DNA from: Olsenella_K absiana
Lineage (GTDB): Bacteria; Actinomycetota; Coriobacteriia; Coriobacteriales; Atopobiaceae
DNA: 39,555 nt
Direction of reading: 5' to 3'
Assembly (NCBI RefSeq): GCF_036408855.1
Contig: NZ_JAZGJQ010000015.1
Coordinates: 1 to 39,555 of the forward strand
Shown: piece by piece, positions 30,082-39,360 of the stretch
Layout: each line of letters begins with the position of its first letter
Position numbering within the stretch: the stretch's first letter is position 1
Program-made: the position numbers and the translations under genes
Notes under the pieces: generated by a model
Database searches by the model: none
What the model saw: the letters and a program-made list of their open reading frames with translations, nothing else
Told to the model about the DNA's origin: nothing

Positions 30082-30768
30082 TCATCCAAGCGGCGAGATG
30101 GTCAGGAGGCCGCACCCAAAGCCCTTAGCCCTACCCATCCCGAAGCAGAGGGTATGCCTCAGCAGATACGAATCACTTACTTCGAGAACTCCGTCGTAGA
30201 CGGCCGTGACGAGGGTGACCCGTCGTCCGTCGCGCTCGAACCTCTCCTTGTGACGCTGGGAGAGCACGAGCTGGTCGTAGCCCTCGGGAGTCGCACACAC
30301 CCTGAAACCGTGCTCCTCCGCGCGGCGCAGGAGCCAGTCGGCCTGCTGCTCCATCGTGACGTGCCCTTGGATGGTTCCCACGACCTTGGAGTTTGGAGTT
30401 CTCCCCTCGTCGGCGAGCACCTTGCGCGCAGGGTTGGCCTTCAGCCGAAACCGCCATTTCTGGCCGCTCTTTATGCGGTCGAGCACCGGCGTATAGTCCT
30501 TCGTCTCGCCTGATCCCGAAGCGGACCAGCCGCACGACTCCGCGATGTGGGAGAAGTCCGGGCGATCGGGGCTCACGACATAGAGCCACGTCTCGTGCGT
30601 CGGACCAGCTGACGAGTCGACCCTCCAAAGTATCCGGCCCTCGTCCGATTTGCGACAGGCATCTGGCGGAAAGGCATTCTCGACTGCCGCGTGCATCCGG
30701 TACGGAGACGCGAGCAGTCTCATCGTCTCTGGCCTAGCGGTGTTCAGCGGCGTCCTGGAGATGTACAT
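30082..30768 (-). CDS. cas6e: Cas6e, crRNA-processing endonuclease
   Basis: Cas6e cuts the array transcript at the base of each repeat hairpin and stays bound to the crRNA 3' end in Cascade. The 228-residue product has two ferredoxin-like halves, the conserved catalytic-type His26 (RMHAAVENAF) and the C-terminal glycine-rich loop GMGRAKGFGCG (210-220). It would also process the degenerate repeats in the cas3-cas8e gap if these are transcribed and fold. A 15-base gap separates it from cas5. Confidence 0.93.
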   Translation of the reverse strand: MYISRTPLNTARPETMRLLASPYRMHAAVENAFPPDACRKSDEGRILWRVDSSAGPTHETWLYVVSPDRPDFSHIAESCGWSASGSGETKDYTPVLDRIKSGQKWRFRLKANPARKVLADEGRTPNSKVVGTIQGHVTMEQQADWLLRRAEEHGFRVCATPEGYDQLVLSQRHKERFERDGRRVTLVTAVYDGVLEVSDSYLLRHTLCFGMGRAKGFGCGLLTISPLG

Positions 30769-30783
30769 GTTCCCTCCTCTCGC

Positions 30784-31509
30784 TTAAAAGAAGCCCATGG
30801 GGTCATGTGCGGGAAGCTTCTCTCCCGGCTGATGCCGAGCATCGCCATCTCGGTCGGACAGGTCTTCGATGCCGACCCTAAACCTATGGACGCCCCTGCC
30901 CGCATAGCGTCTGCACGCGCCGCTGAAGCTGAGCGGATGGTCATCCTGGCTCTCCGCGGGTTCATCCTCGCGTGCGTCGCAGGCCACCTCCAGCTCCCTG
31001 AGCCTTGGGTTACGTCGTCTGTAGCGCTCCGTGGCGAGCCACGCCTCTGACGAGAGTGCCTCTCTGACGTCTGCGTACTCCTCGCGGACACCTAGCGCAG
31101 GGGGCCTGTCCGGCGGGCAGGATCTCCTCCCGAGAAAGAGCGGCCAGACCGGGTGTGAAACCGCATCGCAGATGGTCTTCAGCCAGTCCGCATCCCCTGC
31201 AAGCGCGACCAGGAACTTAGCGTCGGAGAGGTAGTAGCGATACGAGAGCGGCATGGCCTTCTTCGTATCTCCCCTAGGTCGCTCGGTCTGGAAGTCTACG
31301 AGAATGCTCCCCGGCTGGTCCAGTCGCACCCCAAACTCGAGGGACGTGAGGTCGTCCAGGGAGTCCTCCCTAGACCTGCCGAGAGCCGAGGCCAGCATGC
31401 CAACGATGCCGCTCTTCGTGGGCTCGCCTCGCGTCCCCCTCCTCACGTACCTTGACGAGTCCCCCCATGACTGAAGAGGTCCCGACAGCTCCAACAGAAG
31501 CACGGACAT
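30784..31509 (-). CDS. cas5: Cas5e, Cascade subunit
   Basis: Cas5e caps the 5' handle of the crRNA in Cascade. The 241-residue product starts MSVLLLELSGPLQSWGDSSR, the subtype signature, and continues with PTKSGIVGMLASALGRSRED and LGVREEYADVREALSSEAWLA. Its start overlaps the cas7 stop by one base (TAATG). Complete length for the family. Confidence 0.93.
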   Translation of the reverse strand: MSVLLLELSGPLQSWGDSSRYVRRGTRGEPTKSGIVGMLASALGRSREDSLDDLTSLEFGVRLDQPGSILVDFQTERPRGDTKKAMPLSYRYYLSDAKFLVALAGDADWLKTICDAVSHPVWPLFLGRRSCPPDRPPALGVREEYADVREALSSEAWLATERYRRRNPRLRELEVACDAREDEPAESQDDHPLSFSGACRRYAGRGVHRFRVGIEDLSDRDGDARHQPGEKLPAHDPMGFF

Positions 31510-32645
31510 TACGCCTCACCTGCCGAAAGGGCCTCGGCGACGCTAGACCTTACCCCCTCGAGCATCTCGGGGAAGCTGACCTTCTCGCCTATCCGCTCCA
31601 GGGACTCAGCACCTCCGTCCACGGCGGTCCACCAGACCTTCGCAGGAGCGTTTCCGTATGTCTCCGAGAACTCGGCGAGCTTGCGTGCAAGACGGTCCTC
31701 TGCCTGGCGCGAGATGGAGTCGCCCTCCTTCGCAATCACCGGGGACTCGAACGCTGAGACCCCGTTGACCGGTTGGTCGTTGCGCAGAGCAACAAGGACC
31801 AGGCTCGGAAGCGTCCTGTTGGCGAACGTGTTCTGCTTGCCGGTCGGCATCGACTCGACGAAGGCCTTCAGGAACGCCTGCGCCCCGGCGGCAGCCGCCT
31901 CCACGTCGCCAAGCTGTTCCTCGAGGGAGGGCAGGCAGACGGTGGCGTACCTATAGAGCGTAGACGAGTTGAACCCGATGGTGTCGAGCATCGCGGCACC
32001 CGCGTTGTCATCTGCAGAGCAGTCGTCGACTGCAGTGAAGTAGTCGTACTCCTGCGTGACCTTGTTAACGGAGATGGCGTGGGCGACCTGCGCGCTCGCA
32101 TCGGTATTGAGGTCGGGTGCGTCAGCCAGCATCCTGCCGAAGAGGGCGATGTCTAGCGCCTGCTTACCATGAAACGCCTCTTGGACCTTCTTCTTCCAGT
32201 CCTTGGACGGCTTCGACAGGTCTTCGCCAGCTTCCCGAGCTTCCACGGCTATGTCCGCGAGCTTCTCGATCTCTGATCTCGCTATGAAGATGAGGTACTG
32301 GGAAACCGCGGATCCCTCCTCGGATCCGCTCCTCCTCGACTTCTCGGTCTTTACCCCAGTAATCTTGAGAACGTCGCTCGCGAGGTCCTCCGACACCTCC
32401 TGTAGGTCGGGGTTCTTCCGGTCGATCGCCTCCTTGATCAGCGCGACCGCGTGCTTGGTGCGAACGCCGAGCTTCTCGGCGTCCACCAGGCGGGGGAACA
32501 TCTCGCGCATCGCGTGCTTCCACGCCTGGCTCGAGACGCGCGACCGCTGGTAGCCTCCGTAGATTGCCGTCTTGGGTGTCCCGGTGTCATCACGGTTCAT
32601 GTCACAGGGGGGTACGCTCTGCAGAACATGCATATCAAGATACAT
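31509..32645 (-). CDS. cas7: Cas7e (Cse4/CasC), Cascade backbone subunit
   Basis: Six copies of Cas7e normally line the crRNA in Cascade, each folding out every sixth nucleotide. The 378-residue product opens MYLDMHVLQSVPPCDMNRDD and has the signature YGGYQRSRVSSQAWKHAMR. A GGAGG ribosome site lies six bases before the ATG. It follows cse2 after 12 bases and overlaps cas5. The residue pattern is complete. Confidence 0.95.
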   Translation of the reverse strand: MYLDMHVLQSVPPCDMNRDDTGTPKTAIYGGYQRSRVSSQAWKHAMREMFPRLVDAEKLGVRTKHAVALIKEAIDRKNPDLQEVSEDLASDVLKITGVKTEKSRRSGSEEGSAVSQYLIFIARSEIEKLADIAVEAREAGEDLSKPSKDWKKKVQEAFHGKQALDIALFGRMLADAPDLNTDASAQVAHAISVNKVTQEYDYFTAVDDCSADDNAGAAMLDTIGFNSSTLYRYATVCLPSLEEQLGDVEAAAAGAQAFLKAFVESMPTGKQNTFANRTLPSLVLVALRNDQPVNGVSAFESPVIAKEGDSISRQAEDRLARKLAEFSETYGNAPAKVWWTAVDGGAESLERIGEKVSFPEMLEGVRSSVAEALSAGEA

Positions 32646-32657
32646 TGCCGGCCTCCG

Positions 32658-33320
32658 TTACCTGGATTCCTTGGTTTCCGTAGCTTCCTCGTTCTTCGTG
32701 CTCACGCTCGGCTCGAAGCGGAAGAAGTCCCTCGCCCATCGCATGAAGACGTCCCCTCGCGTTTCATCGAACTGCAGCTCGAAGAGGTCCGACGCGAGCA
32801 ATCCGAAGTCGAGCTGGATCGGTGCGGTGGTCTTCGCGGTACGTATCAACCTGACGAGCGTCCGCACGCCCTGCCTGACGCCCTGAAAATCCGTGGCGGC
32901 CTCTATCGAGGCGAGCCTACGCTTGACGCCAGAGGACCCCTCGCCACGATTCGACTCGACGAACACTCGGCAGGCCTTGGCGAGCGAAGCGCCCGCGACC
33001 CTCCCTTCACCGCCTACGGCTACCGGCACACCCTTGGCCTGCTGCAGGATCGCGTAAAGCTGTAGCGCGGTCCTGACGCTTTCCATCTCCTTCCTCTCGA
33101 CGTCCTCACCCGCCGAGAGTTCAGGAAGGCCAGCGAAGATCTCCTCTCCCACGCTCATCCACGAGGCCTCGCCCGCCGTGTCCAAGCGCCTTAGGCGTGC
33201 CATTGTCGCCCTGGACGAGGCTTTGCCAGCAAGGTATCCGGACTGCAGGCCCAAGACCTTAGAGTCGACGTACCTCGAGATTGCTCTGGACATCCCTCTG
33301 ATCGATGACGTATGAATCAC
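32658..33320 (-). CDS. casB: Cse2 (CasB), Cascade small subunit
   Basis: Two Cse2 copies normally stabilise the target strand in Cascade. The 220-residue alpha-helical protein has the typical SRATMARLRRL and the C-terminal DFGLLASDLFELQFDETRGD, RWARDFFR segments. Its ATG overlaps the cas8e stop (ATGA), and the next gene is cas7, as always in this subtype. Confidence 0.9.
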   Translation of the reverse strand: MIHTSSIRGMSRAISRYVDSKVLGLQSGYLAGKASSRATMARLRRLDTAGEASWMSVGEEIFAGLPELSAGEDVERKEMESVRTALQLYAILQQAKGVPVAVGGEGRVAGASLAKACRVFVESNRGEGSSGVKRRLASIEAATDFQGVRQGVRTLVRLIRTAKTTAPIQLDFGLLASDLFELQFDETRGDVFMRWARDFFRFEPSVSTKNEEATETKESR

Positions 33321-35032
33321 TCCCTCCCTGTCCTTGCAGAGACGCCCTGCGGCTCCACCAGACCCCGCACGTCCTTGTCCACGGGTCTTCCGAGCAGTTC
33401 GTACAGGCTCGCTCTCAGCAGGGCCATGGCCCTGCCGACGGTCATCCCGTCGTGCTCGTCGAAGAACGACCTCTCACATGAGTTCATGTAGCGGGTCGCG
33501 TACGCGAAGAGCATCCCACGCACCTCCCCCTTCCAGCTCGTGCAGTAGCTCTGGACCTCATCCGGCTCCTCGGGGAAATGGGCGAGGCGCGCGCGGCAGT
33601 CCGCGTCCAGCACGGAGTAGACAGCCTCCCTGACACGCTCCCTCTCCGTCTTGGCGACGGTGGATGAAGCCTTGTCGCCCGCGGCCCTCTGGGTGTTAGA
33701 GACGAAGTTCTCGACCTTGCCGACGGCTTGGTCGATCAGCTCGATGGTGCCCAGAGCCTGAGAGCAAGCACTGGACTCGTGGTCGACGAGGGATACGCTC
33801 AGGTCGAACTTATCGTCGATGGCATCGCTGAAGACGCTGTTCTGGGTCCCGTATCCCATCCCCTGGGCATGGATGGCGACAACCGGGAGGTCCTTCGCGG
33901 TGAGGACTTCCTCGTACCGCAACCGCTCCACCCAGCGTATTACCCCAGGTCGAAGGTCTCCGCTCTCCCCGATTGCGACGATTGACGCCAGCCCCCTCCA
34001 GACCGCACGTGAAGGATCGTGCAGCTTTGGCATGCGAGGCACGTACGGCAGGTTCAGGCGCTTCTGCTGCGCAGGACTCGGCCTCCAGGCGGTCATCGGC
34101 TCCGAACCATCCATGTCCAGGACGTTTGGGATGTCCCCATAGCAGCTAACCACGCCGATGACGTGCGTCTTTTCGTCGTCGAGGACCAGTCGAATGCGCC
34201 TGCTCTCCCAGGTGAAGCATTGCACGGGGCCATGCGGCTCTCCCGGGCCGGGGACGCGATAGTCGCTCGAGGTCGTATCCCTCTCCCAGGCCGGGATGTC
34301 CCCCTCGCAGCCCACAATGGGGGTTTCGCCACGAATGTCGTCCATCAGGACCAAGTTGAGCATCAGCGTCTCGAACAGGTTCCGCCCCTCGAGGTACAGA
34401 CCCCCGATGGCCCCGAGCATGCCGGTGCCTACAGCCCCCTTGGGTGGGTACACCTTCCCCTTCTGTACATGCGTGTTGCCCTTCACTGGTGTCTTGATGC
34501 CAGCAGTCGCGTACGCCTGCTGGAACACCAGCCACCTCGCAGCCTCCGCGAACGACAAGCCCTCGAGCCGATTCCTGTTCCTCAGCGAGAAGAGGAACTT
34601 GTCGTCTTTGGGAATGTCCGCGACGAGCTCGCCGATGCCATCAGGCGCCTTGTCTGCGTACTCGAGACCCGCCACCTGAAAGAAGGGATGCATCTTGTCG
34701 AATAGGTCGAACCTGTCCAAGAGGGGGTCGACGTACGCATGGATGGCATCCATGTCGAAGGCGTGCGCCCGCCAGGTCTCCTCCCAGTAATCCAGGAGCT
34801 CGTCCTCGCCCGTCATCCCGCAATTCGACAGGGACATGAACAGAATCGCGAGCGTGAATCGGATGACTGGCAAGGTTTGCTGTTTCGAGTCCCCGCCGAT
34901 CTCCCGGATGTCGTAGGAGTCCCTTAGCAGGGTGTCGATTGACACCTCTCGGCTACAGCCGTCCTGGTAGACAGCGAGAATCCAGCTGTCCACGTACACA
35001 TTGAAGTGAGGGGTCTCCTCGTCGTCTGTCAA
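33317..35032 (-). CDS. casA: Cas8e (Cse1/CasA), PAM-recognising large subunit
   Basis: Cas8e recognises the PAM, opens the DNA and recruits Cas3. The 571-residue product opens FNVYVDSWILAVYQDGCSRE and continues LLRDSYDIREIGGDSKQQ, typical of Cse1 N-termini; PPKGAVGTGMLGAIGGLYLE and the long helical C-terminus also fit. I start at a TTG at 35032, five bases after AAGGAGGA; a GTG five codons upstream is possible but would lie within the ribosome site. It is separated from cas3 by about 160 bp that hold a degenerate mini-array and an AT-rich stretch, so it probably heads its own transcription unit running to cas2. Confidence 0.93.
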   Translation of the reverse strand: MTDDEETPHFNVYVDSWILAVYQDGCSREVSIDTLLRDSYDIREIGGDSKQQTLPVIRFTLAILFMSLSNCGMTGEDELLDYWEETWRAHAFDMDAIHAYVDPLLDRFDLFDKMHPFFQVAGLEYADKAPDGIGELVADIPKDDKFLFSLRNRNRLEGLSFAEAARWLVFQQAYATAGIKTPVKGNTHVQKGKVYPPKGAVGTGMLGAIGGLYLEGRNLFETLMLNLVLMDDIRGETPIVGCEGDIPAWERDTTSSDYRVPGPGEPHGPVQCFTWESRRIRLVLDDEKTHVIGVVSCYGDIPNVLDMDGSEPMTAWRPSPAQQKRLNLPYVPRMPKLHDPSRAVWRGLASIVAIGESGDLRPGVIRWVERLRYEEVLTAKDLPVVAIHAQGMGYGTQNSVFSDAIDDKFDLSVSLVDHESSACSQALGTIELIDQAVGKVENFVSNTQRAAGDKASSTVAKTERERVREAVYSVLDADCRARLAHFPEEPDEVQSYCTSWKGEVRGMLFAYATRYMNSCERSFFDEHDGMTVGRAMALLRASLYELLGRPVDKDVRGLVEPQGVSARTGRE

Positions 35033-35069
35033 CGTTCCTCCTTCCACCGTCCTTGCTCATCGCATCTAA

Positions 35070-35141
35070 ACAACGGCCCCACGTTCGTGGGGAGCACGAA
35101 GCTCCCTCCATGTTTCAGGGGTCACCCCCGTCAGGGGAATA
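35070..35141 (-). ncRNA. crRNA-like mini-array (degenerate repeat, 20-nt spacer, degenerate repeat)
   Basis: On the minus strand, reading toward cas8e: a first degenerate repeat (35141 to 35119) keeps CCCC-loop-GGGG and ends GGGGGTGACCC plus C, against GGGGATGATCC plus C in the array. A 20-nt spacer follows (35117 to 35098, TGAAACATGG AGGGAGCTTC). A second degenerate repeat (35097 to 35070) begins GTGCTCCCC exactly as the array repeat and keeps a stem, CCCCACG with CGTGGGG, whose paired positions changed together. This is the layout of the crRNA-like regulatory RNAs (CreR/CreA type) found beside type I cas genes. Transcription and processing are not shown. Confidence 0.7.
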
Positions 35142-35170
35142 TCAGAGCTTCTGACTACTATTCTATTCTC

Positions 35171-35193
35171 AACTGAAATATGGATGTTTTATT
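35171..35193 (+). promoter_or_regulatory. Predicted self-target of the mini-array spacer
   Basis: On the + strand AAC (35171-35173) precedes TGAAATATGGATG. It matches the mini-array spacer at positions 1-5, 7-11 and 13, with mismatches at 6 and 12 and no useful pairing beyond 13. The site overlaps the cas3 stop codon and the AT-rich DNA most likely to hold the cas8e promoter. Short seed pairing of this kind would favour Cascade binding without Cas3 cutting. Inference from sequence only. Confidence 0.6.
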
Positions 35194-38100
35194 ATCCTTG
35201 AACGATCGATAGTCCCGCCCGACGGGTATACGCGACCCTCTTCCCCATGACCGTCGCCTCGAAGTGACCGGGTTCCACTTCTTCCATGGGGAGCAGCAGC
35301 CTGCCCGAGAGCCACGGCGACTCTTGCCAACACCGGACGATCGGCCAGCAGCCCTGCTCAAGCTCGTTGATGCAGTCGTCGTGTTTCTGGAGCGGACATA
35401 TGGAGAGGGGAAGTCTGACCGCGCACTGGGCAAGAAGGACCGACTGCTCGACGCTTGGCTCGGAGTCCTCTGGCAACGTCTCTCCTCTGGCCACTCCCCG
35501 ACCGCCGACCCAGGGCATCAGGGCAGCCTCGCCATCGGAATCCCTGCGTACGAGGAGCACCTCTATCGTCTCCTGCGTGTCACGCACAGCGCGCTGCCCA
35601 CGGTCCGCATCACGCAGGAGACACTGCCCGCCCTGCTGGCCGGAGTCGACCCTGTCACTGAGGTTGGATAGGGTCTTCTTCTGGCCGATCATGAACTCAG
35701 CGCCGGGGAGCAGGCAGGCCTTGGCCCTCTCCACCTTCAGGGCGTCCCTATCCCTCCTTGCGTCGCGCTGGGAGGAGTACGAACGTGCCCAGCCGTCTGG
35801 GACGAAACCCGCGACCTCCTCCGAGTACGCCGTCCTGACCAGCCGCGGTATGTCGTACGGAAGGGTGATGGCCTTCGTTGGACCAATCTCCTCGAGACCG
35901 AGAACCGCCAACGCCTCCACGAGGCTTGCCTCGTTATAGACCTTGGTCAGACCGGGGGCGAAGACCGGCCCCTGACTCTCGAACGAGGAGACGCCCCTCA
36001 GGTAGCAAGAAGCGGCCCTCAGCGCCGCAGGCCTCTCGCAATCCCCCTCTCCGCGGGCATGACGATGCGTCCTGCCGAGCCTCTGCATCAGTAGGTCGAC
36101 CGGCGCGACGTCAGTCACGAGCAGGTCGAAGTCGATGTCCAACGACTGTTCGAGCACCTGCGTCCCGACGGTGACGGAGAGCCTCGGCCGGCGTCCGTCC
36201 TCCACCGTCGCATGCGGCCCGAGGGTCTCCCTGAGCCTCCTCTCGTTCTCCATGCGGTCTACGTCCATGAAGCGCGAGTGGTCGAGCGTTACCACCTCCG
36301 TCCCGAAGGCTTTCGCAAGCGAGCGGGCAACCTCCTGCGCCCTTCCAACGGTGTCGCAGATGACTCCCGCGCAGCCACCCTCGGAGAGACGTTCCGAGAG
36401 AAGTCCCACGAGGTCGTCGACTCCATCCCCTATCAGGGACAGGGACACGCTCACTGACCTGCCTGACGGTCTCGTCTGCTCGCATTTCACGGTGCACCCG
36501 TCAGAGTAGGTAATCAGCGGGTACGCGTCCGTACCTGGACCCGTGGTCAAGCTCGCCTTCGCTCCCAGGGAAGAAGGCCCCTCTTCCGGCCCCTCGAAGG
36601 TGCCCCCGCTTCCGGAGGCGCGCGCTACGCTACCGCTCGAGGCGTCCCTCATGACCCTCGCCGAGCCCTCCGGAGACTCGCCGAGCCTCCGTCCTGCGAG
36701 GTAGGACTCGACGAGCTGGTCGCGCTGCTCAACCGGCAGGGTCGCCGAGAGGAGGATGACCGGCGTCCGCCAGCATCCCAGCCACTGGAGCATGACGTGC
36801 AGGTACTGACGCATGTAGACGTCGTACGCATGGCACTCGTCGATGACGATCACCTTGTTTGCCAGCGCAAGCTGCCTGAGCGAGAGGTGCTTCATCTTTA
36901 GGGCTCCCATGAGCACCTGGTCGACCGTGCACACCACAAAGTTGGCGAGCATGCCGCGCTTGCGGCCAAGCATCCACTCCGAAACGATGACGTCATCCGC
37001 CCGCATCCGGTCTCCCTCGTCCTCCGAGTCGCCGCCGAAATAAAGCGATGCCTGTTTCCGGGAACGACTGACGAGTTTCTGGAAGCGCTCGTTGAGCCTC
37101 GCCTTGCCATGCGCGAGGAAGATGTCCTTGTCGGCCGTGGACTTGCCGTTAGGGAGCAACTTGAGCCAGGACTCCACCCGGTCGTACATCGCATCGGTCG
37201 TCGCCATCGTCGGGAGAGCGACGCAGACGCCGCCGAGGCCGTACCTCCACGCGAGCATCTCTGCCGCGCAGAGCGCCGCCTCGGTCTTGCCCTCGCCCAT
37301 GGGGGCCTCGACCACCATGATGCCCGGATCCGACGACTCCCAGGCGATCCGTGCCGCTGCGGTCTGCACCGGTCGCGGCGCTGCGCCCTCGGGGAGCGCG
37401 AAACGCTTGGAAAAGAAGTGCGGGAAAGGGACAACCCGCGGTTCGTCCTCGCTCCATGAGGGAGGGATGGATGCGCCGGCCCACCCGCGCCGGCATCGTT
37501 CCGAAGCCTCTAGGGCGCCCATCCGTCCTTCTCCACCCAAGAGCGGAACCAGAGGGAAGAGCCCTTGATCGCTCGCTAACCAGTCGGTCATGACGACCAG
37601 ACCGGTGAGGACGCTCTCCACCGCCGCCGTGATGCCATCCGACCTGAGCTCTTCGAGACCGTCCGGCGAGAGGCCTGCGAGCTCTGCGGCGCAGTCCATG
37701 AGCTCATCCTGCACCTGCACCCACACGCTCGAGCCCTCGCCCTCGATGCCGAGGGCGAGCTTCTTCTCATTTGCGTCGGCGAGCCTCTGTATGGTCGGGA
37801 AGCGACCATGATGGGCACCGACCACACAGGCAACTGAGGTCGCGGCCTTCTTGCCAGACCTTCCCTCGCCGTATCCATGGCCCTGCAGGTACCGGGTAAG
37901 AAGGAACTGCCCGGCGATGGGATGCGTTGGATCCCGGCAGCCTGTGAGGTCGCGCCTGATGACGAAACCGGCATGCTCCGGCTTCCAGAGGAGGTCGCCG
38001 GACTCGCCCGGACGCCATGAGACTCCCTTGGCCTGGAACACCGGCGTAGCCTTGCCGATGTCGTGAACGGCAGCGAGGAACACGAACAGAGAGCGGGCGC

Positions 38101-38305
38101 GAGAGAGGTCGCCGTCATACGCCCTGGCGACGATGTCCCGCGTTGACGGTGGGACCCACTCGTCCCAGAGCTTGTCGGCGACGCCCGCTGAGTCGGCCAT
38201 ATGGACGTAGAGCGGAAGCCACTCCTCGCCCACCCCGTAGTCCGACTTCCCCCAGAGCGAGCGCCCCTGCTCCGACAGCGTCTCGAGTGCGTCGTACCCC
38301 ACCAT
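35192..38305 (-). CDS. cas3: Cas3, HD nuclease-helicase
   Basis: Cas3 is recruited by Cascade and degrades the target. In 1037 residues the HD nuclease domain shows HMADSAG, His81-Asp82 in AVHDIGKATPVF, and VVGAHHGRFP. The helicase domain has the Walker A motif APMGEGKTEAAL and DECHAYD (DEAD/DEAH type), followed by TLPV and a QRLGRTHRHARG motif VI. All are intact. GGGGAGGG precedes the ATG. An AT-rich TTTTATATCC about 30 bases upstream is the probable -10 region. The long C-terminal domain extends to residue 1037 and its stop overlaps the predicted regulatory target. Confidence 0.95.
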   Translation of the reverse strand: MVGYDALETLSEQGRSLWGKSDYGVGEEWLPLYVHMADSAGVADKLWDEWVPPSTRDIVARAYDGDLSRARSLFVFLAAVHDIGKATPVFQAKGVSWRPGESGDLLWKPEHAGFVIRRDLTGCRDPTHPIAGQFLLTRYLQGHGYGEGRSGKKAATSVACVVGAHHGRFPTIQRLADANEKKLALGIEGEGSSVWVQVQDELMDCAAELAGLSPDGLEELRSDGITAAVESVLTGLVVMTDWLASDQGLFPLVPLLGGEGRMGALEASERCRRGWAGASIPPSWSEDEPRVVPFPHFFSKRFALPEGAAPRPVQTAAARIAWESSDPGIMVVEAPMGEGKTEAALCAAEMLAWRYGLGGVCVALPTMATTDAMYDRVESWLKLLPNGKSTADKDIFLAHGKARLNERFQKLVSRSRKQASLYFGGDSEDEGDRMRADDVIVSEWMLGRKRGMLANFVVCTVDQVLMGALKMKHLSLRQLALANKVIVIDECHAYDVYMRQYLHVMLQWLGCWRTPVILLSATLPVEQRDQLVESYLAGRRLGESPEGSARVMRDASSGSVARASGSGGTFEGPEEGPSSLGAKASLTTGPGTDAYPLITYSDGCTVKCEQTRPSGRSVSVSLSLIGDGVDDLVGLLSERLSEGGCAGVICDTVGRAQEVARSLAKAFGTEVVTLDHSRFMDVDRMENERRLRETLGPHATVEDGRRPRLSVTVGTQVLEQSLDIDFDLLVTDVAPVDLLMQRLGRTHRHARGEGDCERPAALRAASCYLRGVSSFESQGPVFAPGLTKVYNEASLVEALAVLGLEEIGPTKAITLPYDIPRLVRTAYSEEVAGFVPDGWARSYSSQRDARRDRDALKVERAKACLLPGAEFMIGQKKTLSNLSDRVDSGQQGGQCLLRDADRGQRAVRDTQETIEVLLVRRDSDGEAALMPWVGGRGVARGETLPEDSEPSVEQSVLLAQCAVRLPLSICPLQKHDDCINELEQGCWPIVRCWQESPWLSGRLLLPMEEVEPGHFEATVMGKRVAYTRRAGLSIVQG

Positions 38306-38521
38306 CGAGCCCTCCCCTGGTCTGTAGCGGCTTGGATATAAAAGCCTGAATCCACTTTGCCATAGCTACGGGACATTAATTCGGAGACGGGGGCAGACGG
38401 GGTACGACGACGCGCGTAGGACTCACCTGTCGGCGCGGATGCGGGACGCGACGGGGCTGTGCTTTAGCTGGAGCGCCTCGGGGCCTAGGGAGAGCGTTGC
38501 GGACGGGGTGCAGGCGAGGGG
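38306..38521. promoter_or_regulatory. Cas3 promoter region and gap
   Basis: The 216 bp between cas3 and the methyltransferase gene hold no supported gene. On the minus strand GGCTTTTATATCC just before cas3 is the likely -10 area; no convincing -35 is seen. I found no match to the mini-array spacer here. Confidence 0.4.
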
Positions 38522-39151
38522 CTACACGGGTTTCTCCGCCAGCAGGCAGAGCCAGTGACGTCGCTCTTCGCGGCTGGAGCGGACGCTGACGAAGCCCGCC
38601 TCGCGCAGGAATTCCGCGAGCTGCTGCTCCGTGTAGATGGAAAGGTCGTCGATCACGCGCGTCCAGCGCGTGTCCCGGGGGTCGGTGCCGTCGGCTTCGT
38701 TCACGACGAGGAGGGTGCCGCCGGGCTTGAGGACGCGGAGCACCTCGCGCAGGCTCGCGACCGGCCCCGGCCAGAAGTAGACGGTCTCGAAGGCCGTCGC
38801 CAGGTCGAAGGTGTCGGTGGGCAGAGGCAGGTCGGACACGTCGGCCTGGAGGGTGCGGCAGCGGCCTGAGGCGACTTCGGCCGCGTTCACGCGCGCGGTG
38901 CGCCCGACCGACTCGGGCGAGTAGTCGATCGCGGTGAGGCTCGCGCCTGGGTAGCGGCGCAGCAGCTCGGCGGCGTTGCGGCCGCCGCCGCAGCCAAGCT
39001 CCGCGATGGAGCGCGGCGAGGTTGCGGGCAGCTGCGCCATGCCCCAGTCGGAGACCGCCGCATGCTCGGCGTTCATCCTGGAGAGCATCAGCCTGCCGCG
39101 AAGCCCGGTCGGCTTCCGCGTGTTGTTGAAGAACGAGCGGATCAGGCCCAT
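38522..39151 (-). CDS. Class I SAM-dependent methyltransferase
   Basis: A 209-residue small methyltransferase with the SAM-binding motif I AELGCGGGRNAAELL, the acidic end of strand 2 in LTAIDYSPESV, LQADVSDLPLPTDTFDLATA as motifs II/III, and VLRVLKPGGTLLVVNEADG as the post-motif, all in the order of the Ubie/Methyltransf_11 type. The N-terminus (RSFFNNTRKPTGLRGRLMLS) and the C-terminal LCLLAEKP resemble a group of Coriobacteria and Firmicutes proteins of unknown substrate. GGGAGCAGCC precedes the ATG. It stands alone and shows no link to the CRISPR locus. Confidence 0.85.
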   Translation of the reverse strand: MGLIRSFFNNTRKPTGLRGRLMLSRMNAEHAAVSDWGMAQLPATSPRSIAELGCGGGRNAAELLRRYPGASLTAIDYSPESVGRTARVNAAEVASGRCRTLQADVSDLPLPTDTFDLATAFETVYFWPGPVASLREVLRVLKPGGTLLVVNEADGTDPRDTRWTRVIDDLSIYTEQQLAEFLREAGFVSVRSSREERRHWLCLLAEKPV

Positions 39152-39360
39152 GGCTGCTCCCTTCGTCGGGGTGGGCGCTCGGCGCCGGCGCAGGCGCGGG
39201 TAGCGCGGGCGGCGCGTGCGCGGGCGGCGCGTGCACGGGCGGTTCCGAGCCGATAGGACGATTTTATCCGAATAAGTTTGTCTTGGTTTACTATTATCCC
39301 CCGAAAGGGCGGATGCGGGCGCGCAGGAGGCCGACGGACGCGCCGGCCGAACCCGTGCGG

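Noticed and set aside
38340..38365. A second target of the mini-array spacer at the cas3 promoter
   Set aside because: The sequence after AAGCC reads TGAATCC; it departs from the spacer at position 5 and does not recover, so the match is not meaningful.
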